DNA of 64,000 bases from DASUAS01 sp963750045 (GTDB taxonomy: Bacteria > Actinomycetota > Acidimicrobiia > IMCC26256 > DASPTH01). Location of the stretch: assembly GCA_963750045.1 (NCBI GenBank), contig CAVVPD010000007.1:372001-436000 (forward strand). The letters run 5' to 3'. Of the stretch, positions 48,178-56,791 are shown in pieces. Each line of letters begins with the position of its first letter. The stretch's first letter is position 1. Made by a program: the position numbers and the translations under genes. The notes under the pieces were generated by a model. It ran no database searches. It was not told where the DNA came from and worked only from the letters and a program-made list of their open reading frames with translations.

Positions 48178-48231
48178 GCCCCAACCCTACCCAGACGCCC
48201 CGGCGTGATCCCGTCGGCCTCCAAAATCCGA

Positions 48232-48260
48232 TTGATCGGTCAGGAATGATGCCCTAGCGT
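48232..48260 (+). promoter_or_regulatory. Promoter of metY-metX
   Basis: TTGATC (48232-48237), a 17-nt spacer and TAGCGT (48255-48260) match the actinomycete sigma-A pattern. Transcription would start near 48267, leaving a leader of about 50 nt, too short for a known SAM riboswitch. I see no obvious riboswitch. Confidence 0.5.
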
Positions 48261-48317
48261 CGGCATGCCGCGAACCCGCGAGACGACTTCAGGCCGACCC
48301 GCCGTCAGGAGATCGAC

Positions 48318-49616
48318 ATGTCCGACAACTGGGGCTTCGAGACCAAGCAGGTGCACGCCGGGGCGACCCCCGACCCGACCACCGGGGCCCGCGCCGTCCC
48401 GATCTACCAGACCACCAGCTTCGTGTTCCGCGACACGGAGCACGCGGCCGCGCTGTTCGGTCTGGCCGAGCTCGGCAACATCTACACGCGGATCATGAAC
48501 CCCACCCAGGCCGCGTTCGAGGACCGGGTCGCCGCGCTCGAGGGCGGCGTGGGCGCGCTCGCCACCGCCAGCGGGCAGGCCGCGCAGACCATCGCGCTCC
48601 TCAACCTGGCGGAGGGCGGAGGCCACATCGTGTCGTCGGCGTCGCTCTACGGCGGCACCTACAACCAGTTGCACTACACGTTCCCCAAGCTCGGCGTCGA
48701 GGTGTCGTTCATCGACGACCCCGACGATCTCGACGCGTGGCGCGCCGCGATCCGGCCGAACACGCGTGCGTTCTACGGCGAGAGCATCGGGAACCCCAAG
48801 GGTGACGTGCTCGACTTCGAGGGAATCGCTGCGGTCGCGCACGACGCCGGGATCCCGCTGGTGATCGACAACACCCTGGCATCGCCCTACCTCGCGCAGC
48901 CGTTGCGATGGGGCGCCGACATCATCACGCACTCGGCCACGAAGTTCATCGGCGGCCACGGCACGTCGATCGGCGGGATCATCGTCGACGGCGGCAAGTT
49001 CGACTACGTGGCGAGCGGGCGCTTCGCCAACTTCACCGAGCCCGACCCGAGCTACCACGGTCTGATCTTCTCGGAGCTGCCCGAGCCGCTCCGGCCCGCG
49101 CAGTACATCCTCAAGGCCCGCCTCCAGTACATGCGCGACGTCGGTGCGGCGGTGTCCCCCTTCAACGCCTTCCTCTTCATCCAGGGCCTCGAGACCCTGA
49201 GCTTGCGGATGGAGCGCCACTCGCAGAACGCGCTCGCGGTGGCGCAGTGGCTCGAGGCGCGCGACGAGGTCGAGTGGGTCAAGTACCCCGGCCTGGCCTC
49301 GAGCCCTTGGAACGAGCGGGCCGAGAAGTACTTGCCGAACGGATGCGGCGCGATCGTGGCGTTCGGCATCGAGGGCGGCCTGGAGGCCGGCCAGAGGTTC
49401 GTCGACTCGCTCGAGCTGCACAGCCACCTCGCCAACGTGGGTGACGTCCGCAGCCTGGCCATCCACCCGGCCACCACCACCCACCAGCAGCTCGAGGGTG
49501 CGGAGCAGGAAGCCACCGGCGTGACGCCCGACCTCGTGCGCCTGTCGGTGGGGATCGAGTCGATCGACGACATCCTCGCCGACCTCGACGCCGGCTTCCG
49601 TGCCGCCAAATCCTGA
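48318..49616 (+). CDS. metY: O-acetylhomoserine sulfhydrylase
   Basis: 432 residues, PLP-dependent Cys/Met-metabolism family. PLP Lys in HSATKFIGGHG. YQTTSFVF, NIYTRIMNPT and the long insertions before ELPEPLRPAQYILKARL distinguish MetY from MetB. Combines O-acetylhomoserine with sulfide to homocysteine. AGGAG precedes the ATG. metX, which makes its substrate, follows 33 nt later. Confidence 0.94.
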   Translation: MSDNWGFETKQVHAGATPDPTTGARAVPIYQTTSFVFRDTEHAAALFGLAELGNIYTRIMNPTQAAFEDRVAALEGGVGALATASGQAAQTIALLNLAEGGGHIVSSASLYGGTYNQLHYTFPKLGVEVSFIDDPDDLDAWRAAIRPNTRAFYGESIGNPKGDVLDFEGIAAVAHDAGIPLVIDNTLASPYLAQPLRWGADIITHSATKFIGGHGTSIGGIIVDGGKFDYVASGRFANFTEPDPSYHGLIFSELPEPLRPAQYILKARLQYMRDVGAAVSPFNAFLFIQGLETLSLRMERHSQNALAVAQWLEARDEVEWVKYPGLASSPWNERAEKYLPNGCGAIVAFGIEGGLEAGQRFVDSLELHSHLANVGDVRSLAIHPATTTHQQLEGAEQEATGVTPDLVRLSVGIESIDDILADLDAGFRAAKS

Positions 49617-49649
49617 GCGGCGCGTCGTGACGAGGGGAGGCGGGCGACC

Positions 49650-50777
49650 GTGAGCGAGCTGTTCCCGGTCACGGGCGCATGGCGACCGGGCGACGACCCC
49701 GGACGACGGCAGTTCCACACCTTCGACGACGGTCTGAAGCTCGAGGCGGGAGGCCGGCTCGAGCGGCCGACCGTGGCCTACGAGACGTGGGGCACGCTCG
49801 CGCCGGACGCGTCGAACGCGGTGCTCGTGCTGCACGCGCTCACCGGCGACAGCCATGCCGCGGGTCCGGCAGGACCGGGCCACGGCGACGTCGGCTGGTG
49901 GGACGGCACCATCGGACCGGGGTGCGCGATCGACACCGACCGGTTCTTCGTCGTGTGCCCCAACGTCCTCGGCGGCTGTCAGGGCACGACCGGGCCGTCC
50001 TCCGTCGCGCCCGACGGGCGGCCCTACGGCTCACGGTTCCCGGTCACCACGATCCGCGACCAGGTCGCCCTCGAGGTCGCCCTGGCCGACGTGCTCGGCG
50101 TCGACCGCTGGTACGGCGTCGCCGGTGGCTCGATGGGCGGCATGCGGGTGCTCGAGTGGACCGTCGGGCATCGCGACCGCGTCGAGCGCGCGGTCGTGAT
50201 CTCGGTGGGCGCCCAGGCCACCGCCGAAGAGATCGCGCTGTGCCACGTGCAGATGCGCGCCATCCGGGCCGACCCGAACTGGCGCGGCGGCGACTACTAC
50301 GACGCGCCGGCCGGTGAAGGGCCACACGAAGGCCTGGCCATCGCGCGGGGTATCGGCCACATCAGCTACCGGACCGAGCTCGAGCTCGCCGCCCGGTTCG
50401 GCCGCGACCACCAGCCCGGCGAGGAGCCGTTCGGTGGTGGGCGCTACGCGGTCGAGTCCTACCTCGACTACCACGGCGACAAGCTGGTGCGCCGCTTCGA
50501 CGCCGACAGCTACCTCGTGTTGTCCGAGGCGATGAACCACCACGACGTCGGCCGCGACCGCGGCGGGATCGCCGCCGCGCTGGCCACCGTCACCGCCGAC
50601 GTCACCATCGCCGGCATGTCGTCGGACTGGCTGTACCCGGTACGCCTCCAGCAGGAGCTGGGAGAGCTCATCCCGACGTCGTCGACCGTCGAGATCGTCC
50701 AGACCATCTCGGGTCACGACGGCTTCCTCGTGGAATCCGACGCGGTGAGCGCCATCCTCCGCCGCGCGTTGGCATAG
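49650..50777 (+). CDS. metX: Homoserine O-acetyltransferase
   Basis: 375 residues, alpha/beta hydrolase fold. Catalytic Ser in GGSMGG, Asp in SSDWLYP and His in GHDGFL. HALTGDSHAAG and CPNVLGGCQGTTGP are family segments. Acetyl transfer from acetyl-CoA to homoserine is inferred; some MetX-like enzymes use succinyl-CoA. GTG with AGGGGAGG upstream. Ends the metYX unit and converges on metB. Confidence 0.94.
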   Translation: MSELFPVTGAWRPGDDPGRRQFHTFDDGLKLEAGGRLERPTVAYETWGTLAPDASNAVLVLHALTGDSHAAGPAGPGHGDVGWWDGTIGPGCAIDTDRFFVVCPNVLGGCQGTTGPSSVAPDGRPYGSRFPVTTIRDQVALEVALADVLGVDRWYGVAGGSMGGMRVLEWTVGHRDRVERAVVISVGAQATAEEIALCHVQMRAIRADPNWRGGDYYDAPAGEGPHEGLAIARGIGHISYRTELELAARFGRDHQPGEEPFGGGRYAVESYLDYHGDKLVRRFDADSYLVLSEAMNHHDVGRDRGGIAAALATVTADVTIAGMSSDWLYPVRLQQELGELIPTSSTVEIVQTISGHDGFLVESDAVSAILRRALA

Positions 50778-50811
50778 CCCCGCCACTCACCCCGCTCCCC
50801 CACACTCCCCC

Positions 50812-50863
50812 CGAACGTGTGTCGGTCGAGTGTCGCGGGCGACACCGGATCGACACATGTTCG
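50812..50863. terminator. Large imperfect stem-loop between convergent metX and metB
   Basis: A 52-bp inverted repeat: CGAAC/GTTCG outside, TGTGTCG/CGACACA, then GTGTCG/CGACAC around a CGGG loop, with three small mismatches. It ends exactly at the metB stop codon. The pairing works from both strands, so it may stop transcripts from both sides. Confidence 0.6.
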
Positions 50864-52075
50864 TCAGGGGGATGACACCGCGTCCAGCGCTTGGCGGAGA
50901 TCGGCGACGAGGTCGTCGGTGGTCTCGATGCCGACCGAGAGACGGACGAGCGCAGGATCGACGGCGAGCGGCGAGCCCACCGCTGACGCATGCGTCATGC
51001 GCGCCGGGTGCTCGATGAGCGATTCGACCCCGCCGAGCGACTCGGCGAGGGTGAAGAACCGGGTGCGGGCGACGATCTCGAGCGCCGCTTCCTCGCCGCC
51101 GGCGGCGAGGAAGCTCACCATGCCGCCGAAGTCGCGCATCTGACGCCGGGCCACCGCATGGCCCGGGTGGTCCGCCAACGCCGGGTAGAGCACGCGCGCC
51201 ACCGCCGGGTGCTTCACCAACATGCCCACGACAGCGCTGGCGTTCTCGCAGTGGCGCTCCATGCGGACCGCGAGCGTCTTGAGCCCGCGCAGCACCAGGT
51301 AGCAGTCGAACGGGCTCGGCACCGCGCCGACGGCGTTCTGCAGGAAGCCGATCCGATCCGCGATCTCGGGGTCGCTCGTGGCGGCGAAGCCGCCGACCAC
51401 GTCGGAGTGCCCACCCAGGTACTTGGTGGCCGAATGCACCACCACGTCGGCACCCAGTGCGAGCGGTCGTTGCAGGTACGGCGTGGCGAAGGTGTTGTCG
51501 ACGACCACCCGCGCGCCGCGCTCGTGCGCGAGCGCGCAGACGCCGACGACGTCGACGACGGTGAGCGTGGGATTGGTCGGGGTCTCCACCCACACGAGCG
51601 CGGTGCCGTCGGACCAATCGCGCTCGAGCGCGTCGAGGTCCGTGAGGTCGGCGACGCTCCACTCGATGCCGGCAGGCGCCAGCACCTTCGAGACCAGCCG
51701 GAACGTGCCGCCGTACGCGTCGTCGGGGACGACCACACGCTGCCCGGGGGCGAGCAGGCGCAGGACGGCGTCTTCGGCGGCCATGCCGCTGGCGAACGCG
51801 AACCCGTGGACGGCGCCCTCGAGCGAAGCCAGGCACTCCTCGTACGCGTGGCGGGTGGGGTTCCCGCTGCGCGCGTACTCGTAGCCGGCGTGCTTGCCGA
51901 CCTCCTCCTGCACGAACGTCGACGACAGCGTGATGGGTGTGACCACCGCGCCGGTTGCAGGATCGGGTGGCTGGCCGACATGGATGGCCCGCGTCTCGAA
52001 GCCCATGGTCCATTCGGGCACGGAGCCGGCCTGCCGTTCGGGCACGGAGCCGGCCTGCCGTTCCTCGTCGGTCAC
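50864..52075 (-). CDS. metB: Cystathionine gamma-synthase/lyase-type PLP enzyme
   Basis: 403 residues. MGFETRAIHVGQPPDPATGAV opens the standard fold, PLP Lys in VHSATKYLGGHSDVVGG; YEYARSGNPTRHAYEECLA is the family Tyr-Arg motif. It could synthesise cystathionine (MetB) or cleave it (CGL); the linked cystathionine beta-synthase favours reverse transsulfuration. The N-terminus carries RQAGSVPE twice, before the conserved Met. The GTG at 52075 overlaps the cbs stop. Confidence 0.88.
   Translation of the reverse strand: MTDEERQAGSVPERQAGSVPEWTMGFETRAIHVGQPPDPATGAVVTPITLSSTFVQEEVGKHAGYEYARSGNPTRHAYEECLASLEGAVHGFAFASGMAAEDAVLRLLAPGQRVVVPDDAYGGTFRLVSKVLAPAGIEWSVADLTDLDALERDWSDGTALVWVETPTNPTLTVVDVVGVCALAHERGARVVVDNTFATPYLQRPLALGADVVVHSATKYLGGHSDVVGGFAATSDPEIADRIGFLQNAVGAVPSPFDCYLVLRGLKTLAVRMERHCENASAVVGMLVKHPAVARVLYPALADHPGHAVARRQMRDFGGMVSFLAAGGEEAALEIVARTRFFTLAESLGGVESLIEHPARMTHASAVGSPLAVDPALVRLSVGIETTDDLVADLRQALDAVSSP
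52014..52061. repeat. Perfect 24-bp tandem duplication in the metB N-terminal region
   Basis: Two adjacent 24-bp copies (52014-52037 and 52038-52061) encode the same eight residues. Length divisible by three keeps the frame. The duplicated part lies before the conserved enzyme start, so it adds only a flexible leader. Confidence 0.9.
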
Positions 52076-53451
52076 ACTGCCGAACGATCCGCGAGGAACG
52101 TGAGCACGTCGGAACGGGTGAGCACGCCGACGGGATGACCTCCGTCGAGCACGAGCACCGCGGTGCAGGACTCCAGCCGCTCGACGACGTCGGTGACGGT
52201 CTCACCGATCCCCAGCATCGGCGGCGCGGGTTCCATCAGCTCGCCGACCGGGCGGTCGAGCACCGCCGGGTCGCGGAACGCCTTGTCCATCAGGGGGAGC
52301 TCCGACACCGCACCCGAGACCTCCTTGGCCGCGAGCGGCTGCTCGGTGGTCGTCGCCACGACGAGCTGCGACACGCCGAGCGCGCGCATCCGCGCGAACG
52401 CGTCGCGCGCGGGCGTGTCGGCGGTGATCACCACCAACTCGGGGATCGAATCGTCTTTGGCCGCGAGCACGTCGCCCGCAGTCGGGCCCGCGCTGCGCAG
52501 GAAGCCGTAGTGCGTCATCCAGCCGTCGTCGAAGATCTTCGACAGGTAGTTGCGACCCGAGTCGGGGAGCAGCACGACCAGGACCGCGTCGGGGCCGAGC
52601 TCACGCCCGACGACCAGCGCCGCGTGGACCGCGGTGCCGCACGATCCCCCGATCAGGAGCCCCTCTTCGGCGGTGACGCGGCGCGCCGCGGAGAACGACT
52701 CCGCGTCCGTGACCTTGATCGTGCGGTCGACCGTCGACGGGTCGAACGTCGTGGGCCAGAAGTCCTCCCCCACGCCTTCGACGAGGTAGGGACGCCCCGA
52801 GCCGCCGGAGTACACGGAGCCTTCGGGGTCGGCGGCGATCACCTGCACGGCCGGGTTCCGGGCCTTCAGGGCGCGGGCGACACCGGTGATGGTGCCCCCG
52901 GTCCCCACCCCGGCCACGAAGTGGGTGACGCGACCCTCGGTCTGGCGCCAGATCTCGGGACCGGTCGAACGCTCGTGCTCGGCCGGGTTGGCCGGATTGG
53001 AGTACTGGTCCGGACGGAACGCACCCGGCGTCTCCCGGGTGAGGCGGTCGGCGACCGAGTAGTACGAGTCGGGGTGCTCGGGTGCCACCGCGGTGGGGCA
53101 CACCACGACGTCGGCGCCGTAGGCGCGCAGCAGCGACACCTTCTCCTCGCTCATCTTGTCCGACATCACGAAGATGCACCGGTAGCCGCGCTGCGCGGCC
53201 ACGATGGCGAGCCCGGCGCCGGTGTTCCCCGAGGTCGGCTCCACGATGGTGCCACCCGGTCGGAGCAGCCCGTCACGCTCGGCGGCGTCGATCATGGCGA
53301 CCGCGGGGCGGTCCTTCACACTCCCCCCGGGGTTGAACATCTCGACCTTGGCCAACAGGTCGCACTCGAGCTCACGGCCGACCCGAGCGAGTCGAACCAG
53401 CGGCGTGTTGCCCACCAGATCGAGGAGCGAGTCGGCCACGTCCATCGTCAT
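52072..53451 (-). CDS. cbs: Cystathionine beta-synthase with C-terminal CBS pair
   Basis: 459 residues. PLP Lys in NPGGSVKDRPA, Asn-loop EPTSGNTGAGLA, phosphate loop GVGTGGTITG, then two CBS domains (about 330-455) that may bind S-adenosylmethionine or adenosine nucleotides. Condenses serine (or acetylserine) with homocysteine. ATG 53451 (alternative 53445) with TAACGT 9 nt upstream. First gene of cbs-metB. Confidence 0.92.
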   Translation of the reverse strand: MTMDVADSLLDLVGNTPLVRLARVGRELECDLLAKVEMFNPGGSVKDRPAVAMIDAAERDGLLRPGGTIVEPTSGNTGAGLAIVAAQRGYRCIFVMSDKMSEEKVSLLRAYGADVVVCPTAVAPEHPDSYYSVADRLTRETPGAFRPDQYSNPANPAEHERSTGPEIWRQTEGRVTHFVAGVGTGGTITGVARALKARNPAVQVIAADPEGSVYSGGSGRPYLVEGVGEDFWPTTFDPSTVDRTIKVTDAESFSAARRVTAEEGLLIGGSCGTAVHAALVVGRELGPDAVLVVLLPDSGRNYLSKIFDDGWMTHYGFLRSAGPTAGDVLAAKDDSIPELVVITADTPARDAFARMRALGVSQLVVATTTEQPLAAKEVSGAVSELPLMDKAFRDPAVLDRPVGELMEPAPPMLGIGETVTDVVERLESCTAVLVLDGGHPVGVLTRSDVLTFLADRSAV

Positions 53452-53471
53452 GCCCGCGCGACGTTAGTGCC

Positions 53472-54134
53472 CTAGGCGTTCAGCAACCCGGCGATCACGT
53501 TCACCGTGGTGGCGAGGATCACCGCGCCGAACAGGAACGACGTCAGCGCGTGGCCCAGCACCTGGCGGCGCATCGCCCGCTGTGTGATGTCGGTGTCGGA
53601 GACCTGGAAGGTCATTCCCACCGTGAACGCGGTGTACGCGAAGTCGAGGTAGTCGGGCTGCTCCGAACCTCGCGTCTTGAAGTCGATCCCGCCCTGCGGC
53701 GGCGAGTAGTAGACGTGTGCATACCGCAGGGCGAACACGGTGTGCACGAGCACCCACGAACAGGCGATGGTGAAGACCCCGGTCGCCTCGAGCAGCACCT
53801 CCTGCGCGTGCGCCGGCTCGTTGGCCTTCAGGAACGCCACCACGACCCCGACCAGGCTGACCACCGACGCGCCCAGGAGCAGCAGGTGGGTCCCCGCCCG
53901 GGTGTCGTCCTCGGCGAGCGCGAACCGCTCGGTCTGCTCCGGTGTGAACCCCCCGATCGCGGCCCAGACCGACACGACCACCACGAGCGCCGTGACGTCC
54001 CACCCCACGAGCACGGTGAGCTGCCACGGCGCGAACCACGAGACGGCGAACGCGGCCACTGCGCCGATCGCGACCGCGACGAGCGCCCGCGTCCGGCCCG
54101 ATTGCGCCCGGAGGAACCACCCCGAGAAGTCCAC
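53472..54134 (-). CDS. DUF1345 membrane protein
   Basis: 220 residues with about five membrane segments. SVWAAIGGFTPEQTERFALAEDD and SEQPDYLDFAYTAFTVGMTFQVSDT (in two pieces) are DUF1345 signatures, with HALTSFLFGAVILATTVNVIAGL at the end. Function unknown; it resembles ion-channel-like proteins. GTG 54134 gives the family's usual length. Confidence 0.88.
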   Translation of the reverse strand: MDFSGWFLRAQSGRTRALVAVAIGAVAAFAVSWFAPWQLTVLVGWDVTALVVVVSVWAAIGGFTPEQTERFALAEDDTRAGTHLLLLGASVVSLVGVVVAFLKANEPAHAQEVLLEATGVFTIACSWVLVHTVFALRYAHVYYSPPQGGIDFKTRGSEQPDYLDFAYTAFTVGMTFQVSDTDITQRAMRRQVLGHALTSFLFGAVILATTVNVIAGLLNA

Positions 54135-54184
54135 GCGGGGAGTCTCGCGCCGCGAGACCAGACAACCGGTGACAGACTGCAGCA

Positions 54185-54841
54185 ATGGCACCCGTCGTGA
54201 CCCTGTCGGCTTCATTCGGTGCCGGGGGGAGCCTCATCGGACCACTCGTGGCCGAGCAGCTCGGGCTCCCGTTCCTCGATCGCGCCATCCCCGTCGCGGT
54301 GGCGAAGGCTCTGGCGGTGCCGATGGCCGACGTGGTCGCGCACGACGAGCGCCGGACACCGAGCCTCGGCCGCATGCTCGCGAGCCTGGCGCGCGCGGCA
54401 GCCGCGCCCGACACCGCGTTCGGCTCCGCGCCGACCGCCGCCCGCGCGTCGCTCGGCGATCAACCCGAGCAGGCCTTCCGCGACCAGACCGAATGCGTGA
54501 TCCACCAGATCTCCGACACCACCGGTGGTGTGATCCTGGGGCGAGCGGCCGCCATCGTGCTCCACGACCAGAAGTCGGCGTTGCACGTTCGGCTCGACGG
54601 TCCGGTCGAGGCACGCATCCAGCGCGCCATCGGGTTCGAGGGAATTCGCGAGGCCGAGGCCCGCAAGATTCTCGCCGAGACCGACCGGGCACGCGAGGGC
54701 TACGTGAAGCACTTCTACAAGTGCGACGCCCGCGACGCCCGCCACTACCACTTGGTGCTCGACTCCACCACCTTCGAGGTCGATGCCTGCGCCGAGCTCA
54801 TCGTGGCCGCGGCGCGGGCCCGTCACCTCCAGGCGTCGTAG
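54185..54841 (+). CDS. Cytidylate-kinase-like protein
   Basis: 218 residues. P-loop variant SASFGAGGSLIG lacks the classical GKT; the family is the cytidylate-kinase-like group, not cmk. GLPFLDRAIP, GGVILGRAAAIVLHD, and DRAREGYVKHFYKCDARDARHYHLVLDS (in parts) fit it. Substrate unknown. CAGACT ends 6 nt before the ATG. Divergent from DUF1345. Confidence 0.85.
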   Translation: MAPVVTLSASFGAGGSLIGPLVAEQLGLPFLDRAIPVAVAKALAVPMADVVAHDERRTPSLGRMLASLARAAAAPDTAFGSAPTAARASLGDQPEQAFRDQTECVIHQISDTTGGVILGRAAAIVLHDQKSALHVRLDGPVEARIQRAIGFEGIREAEARKILAETDRAREGYVKHFYKCDARDARHYHLVLDSTTFEVDACAELIVAAARARHLQAS

Positions 54842-54860
54842 CCGGCACTCTACGTGCGCG

Positions 54861-55709
54861 TCATGCCTTGCGGTACTTCCGCACGGCCAGCGCGGTGAAG
54901 GCGACGGTGATGCCGATCGTCCACAACACGAAGTGCACCACCGCCGTCGACAGGTGCACTTGGCTGACCTTGTAGAGGTTGTCGCTGCCGAGCGCGAATC
55001 CGCGAGCGGTGTCGATCGCCGCCGTCACCGGGTTGACACGCGCCGCCGGTTGCATCCAGCCCGGCAACCGCGAGATCGGCGCGAAGGCCGAGCTGGTGAA
55101 GATCAGCGGCAGCAACGGGATGAACACCGCGGCCTGCACCGTCTCCGGATCCTGCACGGTGAGACCCATGTACTCCGAGAACGTGATGAGCGACATGCCG
55201 AACAGCACGGCCACGAACGGCATCCCGATGGCGCCGAGCACGCTGCCGTGGAAGTGGAACCCGATGACCAGCGCGGCCACGAGGAGCAGGCACACCTGGT
55301 ACACGAGCCGGAGCGTGTCGCTGAGCGTGCGGCCGAGGAGGAAGCCCGAGCGTGCGATCGGGAGTGAGCGGAACCGGTCGATCATGCCGGTGTGGAGGTC
55401 GTCGGCGATGCCGATGCCCGATTGCACGCCCGTGAACACCATCGTCTGGATGATCACCGCGGGGACGACGAAGTCCTTGTAGCTGATGCCGGTGTTGCCC
55501 AGGCTCGCGATCGCACCGAACACGAACGCGAACAGGATGAGCTGCATGATCGGCTGGACGGTCGAGAAGATGATGAGCCGCTTGTTGCGCCACACCTTCA
55601 TGAGGTTGCGCTGCGCGAGCAACCAGATGTCGAGCGCCACCCGCGGGAGGTCGAGCGCGGCACGCTCTTCGACGCTGGGCGCCTCGATGTCGGTGGCGAT
55701 GGACGTCAT
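54861..55709 (-). CDS. ABC-2 type transporter permease
   Basis: 282 residues, six membrane segments of the DrrB/NodJ type: FSTVQPIMQLILFAFVFGA, then MIDRFRSLPIARSGFLLGRTLSDTLR, the family 'coupling' loop. It should form a dimer with the ATPase and export hydrophobic compounds or polysaccharide. Start overlaps the ATPase stop by one base (TGATG). Confidence 0.9.
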   Translation of the reverse strand: MTSIATDIEAPSVEERAALDLPRVALDIWLLAQRNLMKVWRNKRLIIFSTVQPIMQLILFAFVFGAIASLGNTGISYKDFVVPAVIIQTMVFTGVQSGIGIADDLHTGMIDRFRSLPIARSGFLLGRTLSDTLRLVYQVCLLLVAALVIGFHFHGSVLGAIGMPFVAVLFGMSLITFSEYMGLTVQDPETVQAAVFIPLLPLIFTSSAFAPISRLPGWMQPAARVNPVTAAIDTARGFALGSDNLYKVSQVHLSTAVVHFVLWTIGITVAFTALAVRKYRKA

Positions 55710-56709
55710 CAGTCGCGCCGCGGTGCGTTCAGGGGCCGGGGCGGAGCCTGCTCGGGGCGCTCTTCGGCGTTCACCCGCTGCGTGAGGCTCAGGAACACGT
55801 CGTCGAGGGAGGGGCGCCGCAGGCTCAGGTCGGCGATCTCGACCTCGTCGGCGTCGAGGTTGCGCAGGGCGTGCGTGAGCGCGGAGGCGCCCATGTCGAC
55901 GGGCACGATCACCTCGCCCAGGTCGGCGTCGACCGTGAGCTCGTGCTCGCCCAGCCCGAACGCCCGCGTCATGCTGGCGACGGCGCGGCCGACGTGGGCG
56001 CGGTCCTCGACGACCACGTGCAGGACGTCTCCCCCCACCGCACGCTTCAACTCGTCGGCGGTGCCCTCGGCGATCACGACGCCCGCGTCGATGACGCTGA
56101 TCCGCTCGGCGAGGTGGTCCGCCTCCTCGAGGTACTGCGTGGTCAGCACGATGGTGGTCCCTTCCTCCTTCAGCTCGCTGATGACGTCCCACAGGCTGAG
56201 GCGGCTGCGCGGATCGAGGCCCGTGGTCGGCTCGTCGAGGAAGAGCACGCTGGGCGCCACCATCAGGCTGGCCGCGAGATCGAGGCGCCGACGCATCCCG
56301 CCCGAATAGGTGCGCAACGAGCGATCCGCGGCGTAGTCCAGCTCGAAGACCGTGAGGAGCTGGGCCGCGCGCTCGCGGGCGTGCTGCTTGCGCATGCGAC
56401 CGAGGCGGGCGACGAGCACGAGGTTCTCCCGGCCCGTGAGGTAGTCGTCCACGGCCGCGTACTGTCCGGTGAGCCCGATCACGCTCCGGACGAGCTGCTG
56501 CTGGCGGACGACGTCGTACCCGCCGACGGTGGCCCTGCCGTCTTCGAAGTCGAGCAGCGTGGTGAGGATCCGGATGGTGGTGGTCTTGCCGGCGCCGTTC
56601 GGGCCGAGCAGCCCGACGAGCCCCCCTCGGGCACCACGAAGTCGACGCCGGCCAGCGCGGTGAAGTCGCCGAAGCGCTTGATCAGCCCGACGGCTTCGAC
56701 GCCCTGCAC
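55709..56709 (-). CDS. ABC transporter ATP-binding protein, DrrA-like (frameshifted)
   Basis: About 333 residues. GLLGPNGAGKTTTIR (Walker A), TYSGGMRRRLDLA (signature), VLFLDEPTTGLD (Walker B) and a C-terminal regulatory domain as in DrrA. A homopolymer of six C on the plus strand (56621-56626) breaks the frame just before Walker A; one more base restores it. GTG 56709 has TAGGTT 6 nt upstream. Partner of the following permease. Confidence 0.88.
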
Positions 56710-56791
56710 CGCCCGAACCTACCGGCTTCCCGGATTCCCCACCACGTCGTTCGATGGTCACAGTCACACCCCCGCCGTACGATCCGGGACG

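Noticed and set aside
48181..48317. SAM riboswitch before metY
   Set aside because: The leader after the likely promoter is only about 50 nt, and no SAM-I/II/IV core is seen.
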